Source: Nitrospirota bacterium (lineage in GTDB: Bacteria > Nitrospirota > Nitrospiria > JACQBZ01). From it: a stretch of 55,554 nt of DNA. Where the stretch lies: NCBI GenBank assembly GCA_016194285.1, contig JACQBZ010000028.1, forward strand, positions 89,320-144,873. The letters are read 5' to 3'. Below, in pieces: positions 7,608-16,848 of the stretch. Under the pieces are notes generated by a model that saw only the letters and a list, made by a program, of their open reading frames with translations, was not told the origin of the DNA and made no database searches. Numbering within the stretch: the first letter of the stretch is position 1; every line of letters starts with the position of its first letter. Position numbers and translations under genes: made by a program.

Positions 7608-8531
7608 ATGAACGCGATTGAAGCCGACCGCCTGGTCAAACGATTTGGAAACGTCGTGGCGGTAGACGACGTTAGTTTTCAGATTCAGAAGGGCGAGATC
7701 TTCGGATTCCTCGGGCCGAACGGTGCGGGCAAGTCCACGACGATCCGGATGCTCTGTGGGATACTCCTGCCGACTTCCGGATCCGCGACGATCATGGGCT
7801 TCGACGTGACGCGGGAGATCGACCGTGTCAAGCCGCTCGTCGGCTATATGTCTCAGAGTTTCGGCCTCTATTCCGATCTGACGGTGGAGGAGAACCTGTG
7901 GTTTTATTCACGGTTGTACCTCGAGGCCGGGACGGCCCGTGAAAAAACTCGGGAGGTGATCGCCTCGCTTGGATTCGAGTCGTACCGAAAATCCCTGGCG
8001 GCGCAACTCTCCGGCGGGTGGAGGCAGCGGCTCGCGCTCGGCTGCGCCATCGTTCATGATCCCGAAGTGATTTTTCTGGACGAACCCACGGCCGGAATCG
8101 ATCCGGTTTCCCGGCGGACCATGTGGGACTACTTCTACGGCATGGCCGAGAAGGGGAAAACCCTGTTCGTCACGACGCATTACATGGAGGAAGCCGAACG
8201 TTGCCACCGGATCGGTTTCATCTGGAAGGGTCGGCTCGCCGCCCTGGACAGCCCGTATCGGATCCGGTCCGAGTTCCGTGCCCATGAAATTGTGACGGTC
8301 CGGACCGGGCAGCTCAACGAGGCCTTCCGCCGGATCCGGCAACTCCCGGGAATCATCGACGTCAATATCTATGGAGAGGATCTCCATGTGGCCGTGCCCC
8401 GCGCGGACGAGGCCATCCCGCGCCTGCGGGCCGCGATGGAGGAAGCGGGAATTTCGGTGGGGCGGATAGAGCGAATCCAGCCGTCGATAGAAGACGTGTT
8501 TGTTTCGCTGTCGAAGAGTGAAAAGCCGTAA
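7608..8531 (+). CDS. ABC-2 exporter ATPase (YbhF/CcmA-like)
   Basis: A 307-residue ATPase with Walker A GPNGAGKSTTIRML (about residues 37-50), the signature LSGGWRQRLALG, Walker B VIFLDEPTAGIDP and a His switch in FVTTHYMEEAERC. The C-terminal extension of about 90 residues is typical of ABC-2 drug-export ATPases. A purine-rich site (GGGGGAAGG) sits just before the ATG. E. coli YbhF has two fused ATPase domains; here there is only one, so the active pump would use a homodimer. It pairs with the two permeases downstream. Confidence 0.93.
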   Translation: MNAIEADRLVKRFGNVVAVDDVSFQIQKGEIFGFLGPNGAGKSTTIRMLCGILLPTSGSATIMGFDVTREIDRVKPLVGYMSQSFGLYSDLTVEENLWFYSRLYLEAGTAREKTREVIASLGFESYRKSLAAQLSGGWRQRLALGCAIVHDPEVIFLDEPTAGIDPVSRRTMWDYFYGMAEKGKTLFVTTHYMEEAERCHRIGFIWKGRLAALDSPYRIRSEFRAHEIVTVRTGQLNEAFRRIRQLPGIIDVNIYGEDLHVAVPRADEAIPRLRAAMEEAGISVGRIERIQPSIEDVFVSLSKSEKP

Positions 8532-8559
8532 GGCGTGAAGGGTGAGGGGTCAGGGGAAA

Positions 8560-9663
8560 ATGGGTCCTCTTTGGGCCATCATGATCAAGGAATTTATCGA
8601 GATCCGACGGGATCCCCGGACGCTGGGTCTGGTCGTCTTGATGCCGGTCCTGCTTCTGATCCTGTTTGGATTTGCAATTAACCTGGACATCCAGCAGATC
8701 CGCACGGCGGTCTGCGATCAGGACCGCACGTCCGAGTCCCGCGCACTGACCGAGGCCTTTTTCAGTTCCGGTTACTTCAAATCGGTCGACGCGGTGGCCT
8801 GCGGAAGACAGGCGGAGCTGCTGGATCGGGGGAGGGCCAGTGTCTATCTTGAAATCCCGCCCCGGTTTGGAGATCGGGTGAGTTCCGGAATTTCGGCTCC
8901 GATCCAGATTCTTCTGGACGGATCGGATAACAACACCGCCAGCGTGGCGGGAGGTTACGTGGAGCAGGTGCTCCGCGGTTATTCCCCCCACCGGGTTCAC
9001 GGGACCGCCGCTCCCAAAGCAATCGAGGTGGAGAGCCGGATCTGGTTCAATCCGGATTTGAACAGCACCATCTTCATTTCACCCGGGATCGTTGGATTGC
9101 TGATCATGATCATCGGGGTCGCCCTTCCGGCCATGGCGGTGGTGCGGGAACGGGAACTGGGCAACCTGGAGATTCTTCTGTCCAGCCCGGCCCGGCCGTG
9201 GGAAGTGATCCTCGGGAAGATGCTTCCGTACGGGATCATCAGCCTCGTCGTCATCTTCCTGACCGTGCTGACCGGCGTGGTCGTATTTCATGTCCCGTTT
9301 CGCGGGAGCGCGATCCAGTTGTTCGGGCAGACGCTGGTTTTCCTCCTGGCCACACTCGGGATGGGACTCCTGATTTCCACGATCGCCAAGACGCGGGCCG
9401 TGGCCTTTTTCATCAGCCTGCTCAGCACGCTCCTTCCGACCTTCATCCTCTCCGGGTTCATTTTCCCGGTCGAAAGCATGCCGTGGCCGCTTCAAGGCGT
9501 GAGTTTCCTGATTCCATCGACCCATTTCCTGATCATCCTGCGCGCGATCCTGTTGAAGGGGGTCGGGACCGAAGCGGTTTGGCCGCACACGGCGATCCTT
9601 CTGGGTTTCGGCTTGACCGTGATCACGATCAGTATCCGCCGATTCCGGACCCAAATGACCTGA
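8560..9663 (+). CDS. ABC-2 family exporter permease (YbhS-like)
   Basis: A 367-residue permease with an N-terminal helix (LGLVVLMPVLLLILFGFAI), a periplasmic domain of about 150 residues, and five helices in the C-terminal half ending in the ABC-2 region. The ATG at 8560 is chosen over the tracked GTG at 8542, because AGGGG lies at the right distance before it. It forms the membrane part of the second pump together with its paralogue downstream, from which it is separated by only seven bases. Confidence 0.9.
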   Translation: MGPLWAIMIKEFIEIRRDPRTLGLVVLMPVLLLILFGFAINLDIQQIRTAVCDQDRTSESRALTEAFFSSGYFKSVDAVACGRQAELLDRGRASVYLEIPPRFGDRVSSGISAPIQILLDGSDNNTASVAGGYVEQVLRGYSPHRVHGTAAPKAIEVESRIWFNPDLNSTIFISPGIVGLLIMIIGVALPAMAVVRERELGNLEILLSSPARPWEVILGKMLPYGIISLVVIFLTVLTGVVVFHVPFRGSAIQLFGQTLVFLLATLGMGLLISTIAKTRAVAFFISLLSTLLPTFILSGFIFPVESMPWPLQGVSFLIPSTHFLIILRAILLKGVGTEAVWPHTAILLGFGLTVITISIRRFRTQMT

Positions 9664-9670
9664 GGTTGAC

Positions 9671-10780
9671 GTGATCCAGCGGATTCTCACCATGGCCTGG
9701 AAAGAGGCAAAACAACTTCAGCGGGATCCCCGGCTGTTCCCGATCCTGTTCATCGCGCCAATCATCCAGTTGACCCTTCTGGGATACGGGGCGACCTTCG
9801 ATATCAAGAACCTCTCGATCGCGGTCTGGGATCAGAGCCGGACGGCCGAAAGCCGGGCCTACATCCGGGCCTTCACGCCGACCGAGTACTTCGTCGTAAG
9901 GGAGCCGGTGAACAACTACCGCGAAGCGGTCGACCGGATCGATCGCGGCCGGGCCGTCATCGTCCTCGTCCTCCCCACGGACTTCGGCCGGCGCATCCGA
10001 GGGGAGAGGCCCGTCTCGGTCCAGGCGATTCTGGACGGCAGCAACTCCAACACGGCCCTGATCGGACTAAATTACGTCAACCGGATCACGGAGGCATTTT
10101 CATCCAAGGTTCGTCTGGAAACCGTCGACACACGATCGGGAGTGGATAACCGCTTAAGGGTTTGGTATAACCCGGAACTGCTGAGCAAGAATTATATGAT
10201 CCCGGGCGTCATCGCCGTGCTCCTGATTGTGATTACGAGCATGATGACGGCGCTGGGCATTGTGAAGGAAAAGGAGATCGGGACGCTTGAGCAATTGATC
10301 ATCACGCCGCTTCGGCGGTCGGAACTGATGATCGGAAAGCTGCTGCCGTTCGTGGTGATCGGATTTATCGACATCGGCATCGTTCTGTTATTCGGGATCT
10401 TCTGGTTTGACGTCCCGGTGCGAGGGAGCATCCTGCTTCTGTTTGCGCTGGCGGCGGTCTATATCCTGACGACGCTGGGGCTGGGGCTGTTCGTCTCGAC
10501 GATCTCCAAGACGCAAAACCAGGCCCAGTTGACCATCTTTTTCATCATGCTTCCCATGATGATTCTTTCCGGTTTCGCCTTTCCGATCGCCAACATGCCG
10601 CTCTTTTTCCAGGATCTCTCCTATCTCTCACCGGTCCGGTATTTTCTCGTCATCATCCGGGGCATCTTTTTAAAAGGCGCCGGGATCGACACGCTCTGGC
10701 CGCAGGTCATCCCGCTGGCTGTCCTCGCCGTCGCGATCTTTACCATGAGCGTGCTGCGCTTCCGGAGGACGCTGGGGTGA
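9671..10780 (+). CDS. ABC-2 family exporter permease (YbhR-like)
   Basis: A 369-residue paralogue of the preceding permease, with the same layout: N-terminal helix, periplasmic domain (residues about 45-175) and a C-terminal bundle. Shared motifs include ILDGSNSNTA (compare LLDGSDNNTA upstream), EKEIGTLEQL and LSPVRYFLVIIRGIFLKGAG. It starts at a GTG preceded by GAGG. It is the last gene of the operon; the next gene converges from the opposite strand 18 bases away. A heterodimeric channel with the upstream permease is the likely assembly. Confidence 0.9.
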   Translation: MIQRILTMAWKEAKQLQRDPRLFPILFIAPIIQLTLLGYGATFDIKNLSIAVWDQSRTAESRAYIRAFTPTEYFVVREPVNNYREAVDRIDRGRAVIVLVLPTDFGRRIRGERPVSVQAILDGSNSNTALIGLNYVNRITEAFSSKVRLETVDTRSGVDNRLRVWYNPELLSKNYMIPGVIAVLLIVITSMMTALGIVKEKEIGTLEQLIITPLRRSELMIGKLLPFVVIGFIDIGIVLLFGIFWFDVPVRGSILLLFALAAVYILTTLGLGLFVSTISKTQNQAQLTIFFIMLPMMILSGFAFPIANMPLFFQDLSYLSPVRYFLVIIRGIFLKGAGIDTLWPQVIPLAVLAVAIFTMSVLRFRRTLG

Positions 10781-10798
10781 CGGACAGAAGAAAAGGCG

Positions 10799-11500
10799 TT
10801 ATTTGAGGCGGCCTTTGGGGGCGTCGGCGACGAGACCTTGCCGGTGGGCGTAGACTGCGGCCTGGATGCGGTTATTCACATGCAGTTTCTTCAAGATATT
10901 CTTGAGATGAATCTTGACGGTATGCTCCGAGATATTCAGCGCATTCCCGATTTCCTTGTTGCTGGCGCCGCCCGCCAGCGTCTGGAGAATATCCTTCTCC
11001 CTTTTCGTCAAAGACTGGTACTCGTTGACCGAATCGGCCTTTGGGGCCGGCTGTTTGGCCATGGCAGAGAATTCGGAAAGCAGTTTGGAGGCCATGTTGT
11101 GCGGAATGACGGCCTCTCCCTTCATCAAGAGGTCGATCGATTTGAGCAGATGATCCGGCTCGACGCTTTTTAGCAGATAGCCCCGCGCGCCGGCCTTGAT
11201 GGCCGCGAAGAGATCCTCGTCCTGTTCCGAAACGGTGAGCATGATGATCCGGGCGTCCGGAAGGTCCTCCCGGATGGCCTTGGTTGCCTCGATGCCGTTG
11301 CAGCCGGGCATCTGCACATCCATCAGGATCACATCGGGAGCCAATTGTTTGGCCAGTTCGATCCCTTCCCGCCCGTCCCGGGCTTCCCCCACCACCTCAA
11401 TTCCGGTTTGCTGCTGGAGCAGATGGATGATTCCCTTCCGAAAGAGGGTGTGATCGTCCACGACGAGAACCTTGATGGGTGGCACGACTCTCGCTTCCAT
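10799..11500 (-). CDS. NarL/FixJ-family response regulator
   Basis: A 233-residue regulator. The receiver domain has the phosphoacceptor Asp61 in VILMDVQMPG, acidic residues in VVDDH and the conserved Lys in GARGYLLKS. The LuxR-type DNA-binding domain follows (LTKREKDILQTLAGGASNKEIGNALNISEHTVK). Its ATG overlaps the TAA of the upstream histidine kinase by one base, so the two are translated together. Target genes are not evident; the convergent exporter operon is a possible but untested target. Confidence 0.95.
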   Translation of the reverse strand: MEARVVPPIKVLVVDDHTLFRKGIIHLLQQQTGIEVVGEARDGREGIELAKQLAPDVILMDVQMPGCNGIEATKAIREDLPDARIIMLTVSEQDEDLFAAIKAGARGYLLKSVEPDHLLKSIDLLMKGEAVIPHNMASKLLSEFSAMAKQPAPKADSVNEYQSLTKREKDILQTLAGGASNKEIGNALNISEHTVKIHLKNILKKLHVNNRIQAAVYAHRQGLVADAPKGRLK

Positions 11501-12735
11501 TACAATCCGTGGGGGCGGCTGAGGGGGATATCGATCCGGACCGAGGTTCCCTGGCCGGCCGCGGTGGAGATCCGCACCGTGCCGCCGAGATTGGCGGCGC
11601 GTTCTTTCATGATCGACAGGCCCATGCGCTGCTGGGCCGAGTCTTCGGTCGTGCGGAGATCAAAACCGTCGCCGTTGTCCTGAACCGAAATCTGCAGCCC
11701 GGAACTGGTGCTCCGGACTGTAACGGTGGCTTTCCTCGCCCGGGCATGCTTGCGGACATTCGACAGGGATTCCTGGATCATCCGGAAGATCTGGGTCCGG
11801 ACGGAAGGCTCTAAGAGAGGCAGATCGGTATCGCCAATGAGCTCGGTCTGAATCCCGGTCCGCGCGCCGAAGTCCTGACAATATTTTCGAAGGGCGGGTT
11901 CCAGCGCTTCGTCTTCTTTCATCGGAATCCGAAAGTCAATCAGCATGTTCCGAACATCCTGATAGGTGTCCTGGATGACGTTGCGGATTTGATGGAATTC
12001 TTCCAGAACCGGGGCCTTCAGCTCGGATTGAAAGCGGTCTTCGAGAAGCTTCGTCTGCATATTCAGATAGGCCAGCGACTGCGCAATGTTGTCATGAAGC
12101 TCCTGGGCAATAAACCATCGTTCTTCCAGAAGGGCCGATTCTTTGGTTTTGGAATAGAGCTGCGAATTCTCGATCGCCACGCCGATATGGTGACCGATCG
12201 CAATCAGGAGCTGCTGATCCGCATGGGTAAAAGCATGAGACCGTTTTGAATAGAGGGTCAAAATCCCCAACGTCTTCTCGCGCGCACGAAGCGGAACGCT
12301 GATCATCGAACCAAAACGCTCATCTCGGCAGGCCGAACGGCTCAACCGTTCGTCTTTGGAAAGGTCATCCGAGACCACGACCTCTCCCCGGCGGGCGGAA
12401 AGCCCGCAAAGGCAGGCGCCCATGGGTATCCGGTGCTCGTTGTAAATGAAGGACTGGGTGACGCCGCGGCTGGCGCACAGGATCAAGTCCTGGCGGACGG
12501 GGTCCAAGAGGTGAATCGAGCCGATGTCGGCTTCCGTCAACTTCAGGAGCTGTTCCAGTGTGGCATCCAAGGCGGCCGTGAGATGCGGGGACTGACTGAT
12601 CGTGGCCGAGATCGTATTTAAAACGTCGATCTTTTCGTACGGGTCCTTTGCAACGATCCGCGGAATGGTCGGATCACCGCCGGCCTTGGGATGTTGTTTC
12701 GCAGTATGGTGACTCTGGTGACGCGGTTTGCCCAT
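11500..12735 (-). CDS. GAF-domain histidine kinase, NarX/DegS type (HisKA_3)
   Basis: A 411-residue soluble sensor kinase with no membrane helices. A GAF domain covers about residues 45-195, the HisKA_3 dimerisation domain carries His214 in AQELHDNIAQSL, and a HATPase_c domain follows with N-box LSNVRKHARA and G-boxes DNGDGF and GLSIMKER. Three cysteines cluster in the GAF domain (GACLCGLS and SACRDE), which could bind a redox cofactor or gas; this is inference. It is co-transcribed with the response regulator that follows. Confidence 0.93.
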   Translation of the reverse strand: MGKPRHQSHHTAKQHPKAGGDPTIPRIVAKDPYEKIDVLNTISATISQSPHLTAALDATLEQLLKLTEADIGSIHLLDPVRQDLILCASRGVTQSFIYNEHRIPMGACLCGLSARRGEVVVSDDLSKDERLSRSACRDERFGSMISVPLRAREKTLGILTLYSKRSHAFTHADQQLLIAIGHHIGVAIENSQLYSKTKESALLEERWFIAQELHDNIAQSLAYLNMQTKLLEDRFQSELKAPVLEEFHQIRNVIQDTYQDVRNMLIDFRIPMKEDEALEPALRKYCQDFGARTGIQTELIGDTDLPLLEPSVRTQIFRMIQESLSNVRKHARARKATVTVRSTSSGLQISVQDNGDGFDLRTTEDSAQQRMGLSIMKERAANLGGTVRISTAAGQGTSVRIDIPLSRPHGL

Positions 12736-12755
12736 TGCGGATAACCCCGGCCGTT

Positions 12756-12783
12756 ATATTACACCCATTTTAGGGAAAAGCAA
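12756..12783 (-). promoter_or_regulatory. Probable promoter of the two-component operon
   Basis: Read on the minus strand: TTGCTT, a 16 nt spacer and TAATAT, with the -10 box ending about 20 nt before the kinase ATG. The match is fair and the spacer is slightly short. Confidence 0.4.
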
Positions 12784-12806
12784 AGCGGTTTTTCCCCTCT
12801 ATTATA

Positions 12807-12942
12807 GGGGCTTGCGTCGCTGGCTATCATCTGTGGGGGCCCGTGCGGCAACACAGAAGACTTGTCCTCCGATGCCCCCACACCCCGCGCTCGGACAGGC
12901 GGAGCCTGATCCTCGCTTCCTCCACCCTTGCTCGCTGGGTAT
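12807..12942. repeat. Intergenic member of the GGGGGCCCGTGCGGC dispersed repeat family
   Basis: It begins with GGGCTTGCGTCG (12808-12819), which recurs exactly at 28047-28058. It continues with GGGGGCCCGTGCGGC and GTCCTCCGATGCCCCC, which recur with identical spacing inside the adaptor gene at 4771. It ends near TCGCTGGG, also found at the end of the 28 kb copy. It fills the gap between two divergently ended gene groups. A small hairpin (CCCCT and AGGGG arms) lies at 12794-12810. Confidence 0.75.
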
Positions 12943-12948
12943 CTACAT

Positions 12949-13713
12949 TTATTTCCCGGGTTCGCGCCGCCTCAGGAAAGGTTCGAGAAAGTCGATCGGG
13001 ACCGGGAAGATCGTCGTGGAGCTCTTGTCCCCGGCGATCTCGGTCAAGGTCTGGAGATACCGAAGCTGGATCGCGGCCGGATTCTGGCTCAAAACCGTCG
13101 CGGCCTCGGCCAGTTTCTGCGCGGCCTGGAACTCGCCCTCGGCATGGATCACCTTCGCTCGCCGGGTCCGTTCGGCCTCGGCTTGCTTTGCGATCGCACG
13201 AATCATCTCTTGCGGGAGGTCCAGGTTCTTGACCTCGACGGCTGAGACCTTGACGCCCCAGGGCTCGGTCTGCTGATCGATCACCTGCTGGAGCTTCGCG
13301 TTGATCTCCTCCCGCTTGGACAGCAGATCGTCCAACTGGCTCTGCCCCAGGATGCTCCGGAGTGTCGTCTGCGAGATCTGCGAGGTCGCATAGAGATAGT
13401 CCTCGACCTGAATGATCGCCTTTTGGGTGTCGATCACCCTGAAATAGATGATGGCGTTGACCTTGACCGAGACGTTATCCCGCGTGATCACGTCCTGGGG
13501 CGGGACGTCCATCACGATCGTCCGGAGGCTCACCTTCGCCATGCTCTGGATCCCGGGGATGACGATGATCAGGCCGGGCCCTTTCACCTTCTGGAACCGG
13601 CCCAGGAAAAAAATCACGCCGCGTTCGTATTCCCTGAGGATCTTAAGGGAGATGAACAGGAACAGAAAAACGATAATGATAAGGCCCGGAAGACTGACGA
13701 GTAGCTGAAGCAT
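12949..13713 (-). CDS. Slipin / stomatin-like SPFH membrane protein
   Basis: A 254-residue SPFH-domain protein. The N-terminal hydrophobic segment ([19 protein letters not shown]) anchors it in the inner membrane. The SPFH domain follows ([20 protein letters not shown]), then an Ala/Glu-rich helical C-terminal region. Stomatin-like proteins form large ring assemblies that organise membrane microdomains. It lies 14 bases downstream of an NfeD protease gene, a very widely conserved pairing in which the protease cleaves the C-terminal region of the slipin. Confidence 0.93.
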   Translation of the reverse strand: MLQLLVSLPGLIIIVFLFLFISLKILREYERGVIFFLGRFQKVKGPGLIIVIPGIQSMAKVSLRTIVMDVPPQDVITRDNVSVKVNAIIYFRVIDTQKAIIQVEDYLYATSQISQTTLRSILGQSQLDDLLSKREEINAKLQQVIDQQTEPWGVKVSAVEVKNLDLPQEMIRAIAKQAEAERTRRAKVIHAEGEFQAAQKLAEAATVLSQNPAAIQLRYLQTLTEIAGDKSSTTIFPVPIDFLEPFLRRREPGK

Positions 13714-13727
13714 GATTGACCCCCGCT

Positions 13728-15143
13728 TTATTTTTGTGCCCGCCCGCCTGCCTGCCGGTCAGGCAGGTCCGGCAGGCGGGACCGTTTGATATGCAGTTTC
13801 AGTCCCTCGACGCCGGTCACCTCGACCGCCTCGCCCTCCCGGATCGGCTCGGAGCTGACCGCTTCCCAGATCTCTCCCTGGATCCGAATTTGACCTCGGG
13901 GGTTGATCTCGGTCCGGGCGGTTCCCTCGACGCCGATGAAGCCCTCGATTCCGGCGACCGATTTTTGATGACGGCTCTTCCAGGCCATTCCGACCACCCC
14001 CACGAAGAATCCGGCCGTCACAACGGCCGTCGGAAGGATCACCCACAAGGAGATTTGCATCGAGGGCATGTCGGTCTTGACCAGCATCAGCGAGCCCAGC
14101 ACCATCGAGACGACGCCCCCCACCGTCAACAGCCCGTAGCTCGGCACCTTGATCTCGGCGATGAACATCACGACGGCCAGAAGGATCAGGAGCAGGCCGG
14201 CGTAATTGATCGAGAGGGTCTGGAAGGAATAGAAGGCCAGGACGATGCAGATCGCGCCGACCACGCCGGGCAGGATCGCGCCCGGGTTCGACAGTTCGAA
14301 GATCAGCCCGTAAATGCCCAGGAGCATCAGGATGTAGGCGATGTTGGGGTCGCTGAGTGCGTTTAAGATCTCCAACCGGCCGCTCATTCCGACCTTCTTC
14401 ACCACGGCCGATTTCGTTTGGAGGGTGTGCCGTCCCGAGGCCGTTTCAACCGTTCGGCCGTCCACGGCGGTGAGCAGGGCCGGCAGGTCCGGCGCGATCA
14501 GATCGATGATCTTGAGCTTCAAGGCTTCGGTCTCGGTGGCCGAGACGCTCTGGCGCACCGCGTCCTCGGCCCACTGGACGTTGCGGCCGTGTTTATCGGC
14601 GATCGACTTGATATAGGCGGCCGCGTCGTTTTCGACCTTTTTTTTCATTTCTTTATCCATCTCGCCGCCGCCCATCGAAACGGGATGGGCCGCGCCGATG
14701 TTCGTCCCCGGGGACATCGCCGCGATATGGGCCGCCAGCGTGATGAAGACGCCGGCCGAGGCCGCGCGCGCGCCGACGGGCGAGACGTAGACGATGATCG
14801 GCGCCTCGGAGGCGCTCATCTCCTTGATGATCATCCGCATGGAGGTATCGAGCCCGCCGGGCGTGTCCATCCGGATCACCAGCGCTTCGGCATGATCCTT
14901 CGCGGCATCCGCGATCGCCTGAGCCATGTATTCGGCCGCGACCGGATTGATCACGCCTTCATACGTAGCGACATCGACCACGGCGGCCCCGGACGTTTCC
15001 TTTAATTCATCGGCCAGAACGGGACGGGTCTGAAAGGGGATATCCATCACGGATGGAAGCGGGGACAACAGTAAAACGGCTGTTGCGACCATGGACAGGG
15101 AAACGAGCAGGAAGACCGCTCTGATCCGTCGGAAAGCAGACAT
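13728..15143 (-). CDS. NfeD-family membrane serine protease (long form with ClpP-like domain)
   Basis: A 471-residue protein of the long NfeD1b class. It has an N-terminal signal or anchor (about residues 8-28), a ClpP/SppA-like serine protease domain (about 50-225) with the likely nucleophile Ser129 in [11 protein letters not shown] and a downstream lysine expected as general base, several membrane helices (about 255-375), and a C-terminal OB-fold NfeD domain. A normal NfeD domain would end near LKLHIKR. Here the last dozen residues ([11 protein letters not shown]) are encoded by a palindromic repeat, so the tail looks acquired. It forms an operon with the slipin gene, its known substrate partner in archaea and bacteria. 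Confidence 0.92.
   Translation of the reverse strand: MSAFRRIRAVFLLVSLSMVATAVLLLSPLPSVMDIPFQTRPVLADELKETSGAAVVDVATYEGVINPVAAEYMAQAIADAAKDHAEALVIRMDTPGGLDTSMRMIIKEMSASEAPIIVYVSPVGARAASAGVFITLAAHIAAMSPGTNIGAAHPVSMGGGEMDKEMKKKVENDAAAYIKSIADKHGRNVQWAEDAVRQSVSATETEALKLKIIDLIAPDLPALLTAVDGRTVETASGRHTLQTKSAVVKKVGMSGRLEILNALSDPNIAYILMLLGIYGLIFELSNPGAILPGVVGAICIVLAFYSFQTLSINYAGLLLILLAVVMFIAEIKVPSYGLLTVGGVVSMVLGSLMLVKTDMPSMQISLWVILPTAVVTAGFFVGVVGMAWKSRHQKSVAGIEGFIGVEGTARTEINPRGQIRIQGEIWEAVSSEPIREGEAVEVTGVEGLKLHIKRSRLPDLPDRQAGGRAQK
13743..13780. repeat. CCCGCCTGCC palindromic repeat forming the nfeD 3' end
   Basis: Arms CCCGCCTGCC (13743-13752) and GGCAGGCGGG (13771-13780) are exact reverse complements. 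The inside holds a second near-palindrome of CCTGCC and GGCAGG. It is read in frame as the C-terminal tail of the NfeD protein. Confidence 0.75.
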
Positions 15144-15167
15144 CTTAAAGCCCTCACGAGAATGAGT

Positions 15168-15197
15168 ATCATAGTCTTTTCCGGATCAGGCTGTCAA
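15168..15197 (-). promoter_or_regulatory. Promoter of the nfeD-slipin operon
   Basis: On the minus strand: TTGACA, 18 nt, TATGAT, then about 24 nt to the ATG with GAGGG in between. This is a near-consensus sigma-70 promoter with a normal short leader. Confidence 0.7.
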
Positions 15198-15287
15198 GAA
15201 ACGGGGGGAGGGGATTTTATGAAATCCCCAAATACATTCTATAACCCAATGGGGATAGAATACCGGGCTTTGCAGTGAGGCGCAGTG

Positions 15288-15464
15288 ATGTATTTAAATG
15301 TAAAAGAAAGAGCTTTAGATTTCGGGCGGTGTCAGATTAGTGGCATGAACTTTGAGAGTTACACCTACAAAGTGTTAACGCTGGAGATCCGGAAAATTAT
15401 TGATTCCAGAGAAAAAGAGTGTATAGCGGTGCGTGTTAGCCGGCGACCTCATTCTCATAGTTAA
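15288..15464 (+). CDS. Possible small hypothetical protein (58 aa)
   Basis: This ORF is below the size cut-off of the supplied track. It starts at an ATG preceded by GAGG seven bases upstream and reads MYLNVKERALDFGRCQISGM and on, ending RRPHSHS. I do not recognise the family. It lies in a 320-base, relatively AT-rich gap and converges on the epimerase gene. Apart from it, I see only the nfeD promoter in this gap. Coding status is uncertain. Confidence 0.25.
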   Translation: MYLNVKERALDFGRCQISGMNFESYTYKVLTLEIRKIIDSREKECIAVRVSRRPHSHS

Positions 15465-15469
15465 TGCCT

Positions 15470-16462
15470 TCATGCCACGCAAGCTGGCTTGTGTTGGAGG
15501 AGGCCCTGCTGCCAGTACCACCCGATGGCTTTGCGCATGCCTTCATCGAACGGTGTATATCTCATGCCTAATTCCTTGACCGCTTTGGAACCATCAACGC
15601 GGAGTCCATGGACGACGAGTTCAACGGTATCTCTGCTCATCAACGGTGGGCGGTGCGTCCAACGCGAAGCGAAATCACCGAGATCAGCCAGCAGACGTAT
15701 CGGAAAAACCGGACCAAACGGTGGCCTTTTCGTGCCTGCCAACTGACAGGCCAAACCAAACCATTCCTCCATCGTAACGATTCGCTCAGACAGTATGTAG
15801 CGTTCCCCAATTCGGCCTCGGTCTTTCGCCAGCACGTGCCCTGCTCCTACATCGTCAACATAGACGACGCTAATTGCGCCCTTAAACAAGTATGGGACGC
15901 GACCGTTGAGAACATTGATGATGCTACGGCCTGTCGGCTTGAGATCGCTTGGTCCATAAGCACCGGCAGGGCTAACGATAATAATCGGGAGTCCCTTCTG
16001 CAGATAGAGTATGGCCACCTGTTCTGCCTCGAATTTAGCCCGCTCAGCCGTCGTCAGGAAATAATCACGACGTTTCGTACTTTCAGTCCCCACTTCTCCT
16101 TTGTGCTCACCAATAACAATGGCGGTGCTGGTGTAAATGACTCTATCAACCTTATACTGCAATGTTGCCTCCAGTACGCATCGAGTCCCCTCAATTTCTG
16201 TTTGCATCATCGCCTGTTTGTCTGGGACCCAGAAGTCATAGAGCGCAGCCGCATGATAAAGTGTGTCACATCCCTGTAAAGCTGCCTCAACTGAGGCTCT
16301 ATCGAGGATGTCGCCGTAGGCGATCTCAACCCCCAGCGATGTAAGCGGTTCTATCTTGCTGGTTCGGCGCGCGAGGACGCGCACCCGTTCACCCCGCGCC
16401 ACTAAGGCACGAACAATAGCACCACCAACAAAGCCTGTCCCGCCCGTCACCATAACGGTCAT
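15470..16462 (-). CDS. NAD-dependent epimerase/dehydratase, HpnA-like, lacking the catalytic tyrosine
   Basis: A 330-residue extended short-chain dehydrogenase. The NAD-binding motif GGTGFVG is at residues 7-13, and the fold continues to the end, with closest overall resemblance to hopanoid-associated sugar epimerases (HpnA). The start at 16462 has a strong AAAGGAGG site; the tracked start is 33 bases too early. The usual catalytic YxxxK (PYKRSKF in HpnA-like proteins) aligns with TAERAKF, so the tyrosine is replaced by Ala139 while Lys143 remains. This may make it a binding or regulatory protein, or a decayed enzyme. No other hopanoid genes are nearby. Confidence 0.85.
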   Translation of the reverse strand: MTVMVTGGTGFVGGAIVRALVARGERVRVLARRTSKIEPLTSLGVEIAYGDILDRASVEAALQGCDTLYHAAALYDFWVPDKQAMMQTEIEGTRCVLEATLQYKVDRVIYTSTAIVIGEHKGEVGTESTKRRDYFLTTAERAKFEAEQVAILYLQKGLPIIIVSPAGAYGPSDLKPTGRSIINVLNGRVPYLFKGAISVVYVDDVGAGHVLAKDRGRIGERYILSERIVTMEEWFGLACQLAGTKRPPFGPVFPIRLLADLGDFASRWTHRPPLMSRDTVELVVHGLRVDGSKAVKELGMRYTPFDEGMRKAIGWYWQQGLLQHKPACVA

Positions 16463-16578
16463 GGGTTCCTCCTTTCCGGCTTGGATAACCTCCATCGCAT
16501 TGCAAAATGACGTAGCATATGATTTGCTGTCCTTAGCCCGAGTTCTTTGGACAGATTCTCCGCATGAGGCCCATGGGT

Positions 16579-16764
16579 TTAGGCAGCCTGAAGCGGTTGT
16601 ACCTGCTCCTGCTCTTTAATCAAATCCAGGAACGTCTGATAGGGCGTGCGGCCCTGACAGCGATACCCGCTATGCGATCGTTCACGATTATAGAACTCCA
16701 GGAACCGGTCCAGATCGGCCTGAAGTTCCTCGACGAAAGTCACCGATAAGATTTTAGACGGCAT
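16579..16764 (-). pseudogene. Remnant of an IS481/IS3-type transposase (C-terminal end)
   Basis: This 61-residue frame contains FLEFYNRERSHSGYRCQGRTPYQTF, the characteristic C-terminal end of the DDE integrase core of IS481-like transposases. The rest of the transposase (HTH and the D, D residues) is absent, so this is a fragment. No terminal inverted repeats could be identified. It marks an old insertion or recombination event just upstream of the epimerase gene. Confidence 0.75.
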
Positions 16765-16848
16765 TGGGTAATGGCAGACCCGCTGACACGAACCCCCCAG
16801 CCCGCAAGTCCAGACTCGCTTGTTGAGTCAGTGAGCCAAAGATGGTGC

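Noticed and set aside
8531-8560. GTGAAGGGTGAGGGGTCAGGGG stretch before an ABC-2 permease
   Set aside because: It looks like a simple G-rich repeat seen in many genomes, but there is only one copy here and part of it acts as the ribosome-binding site.
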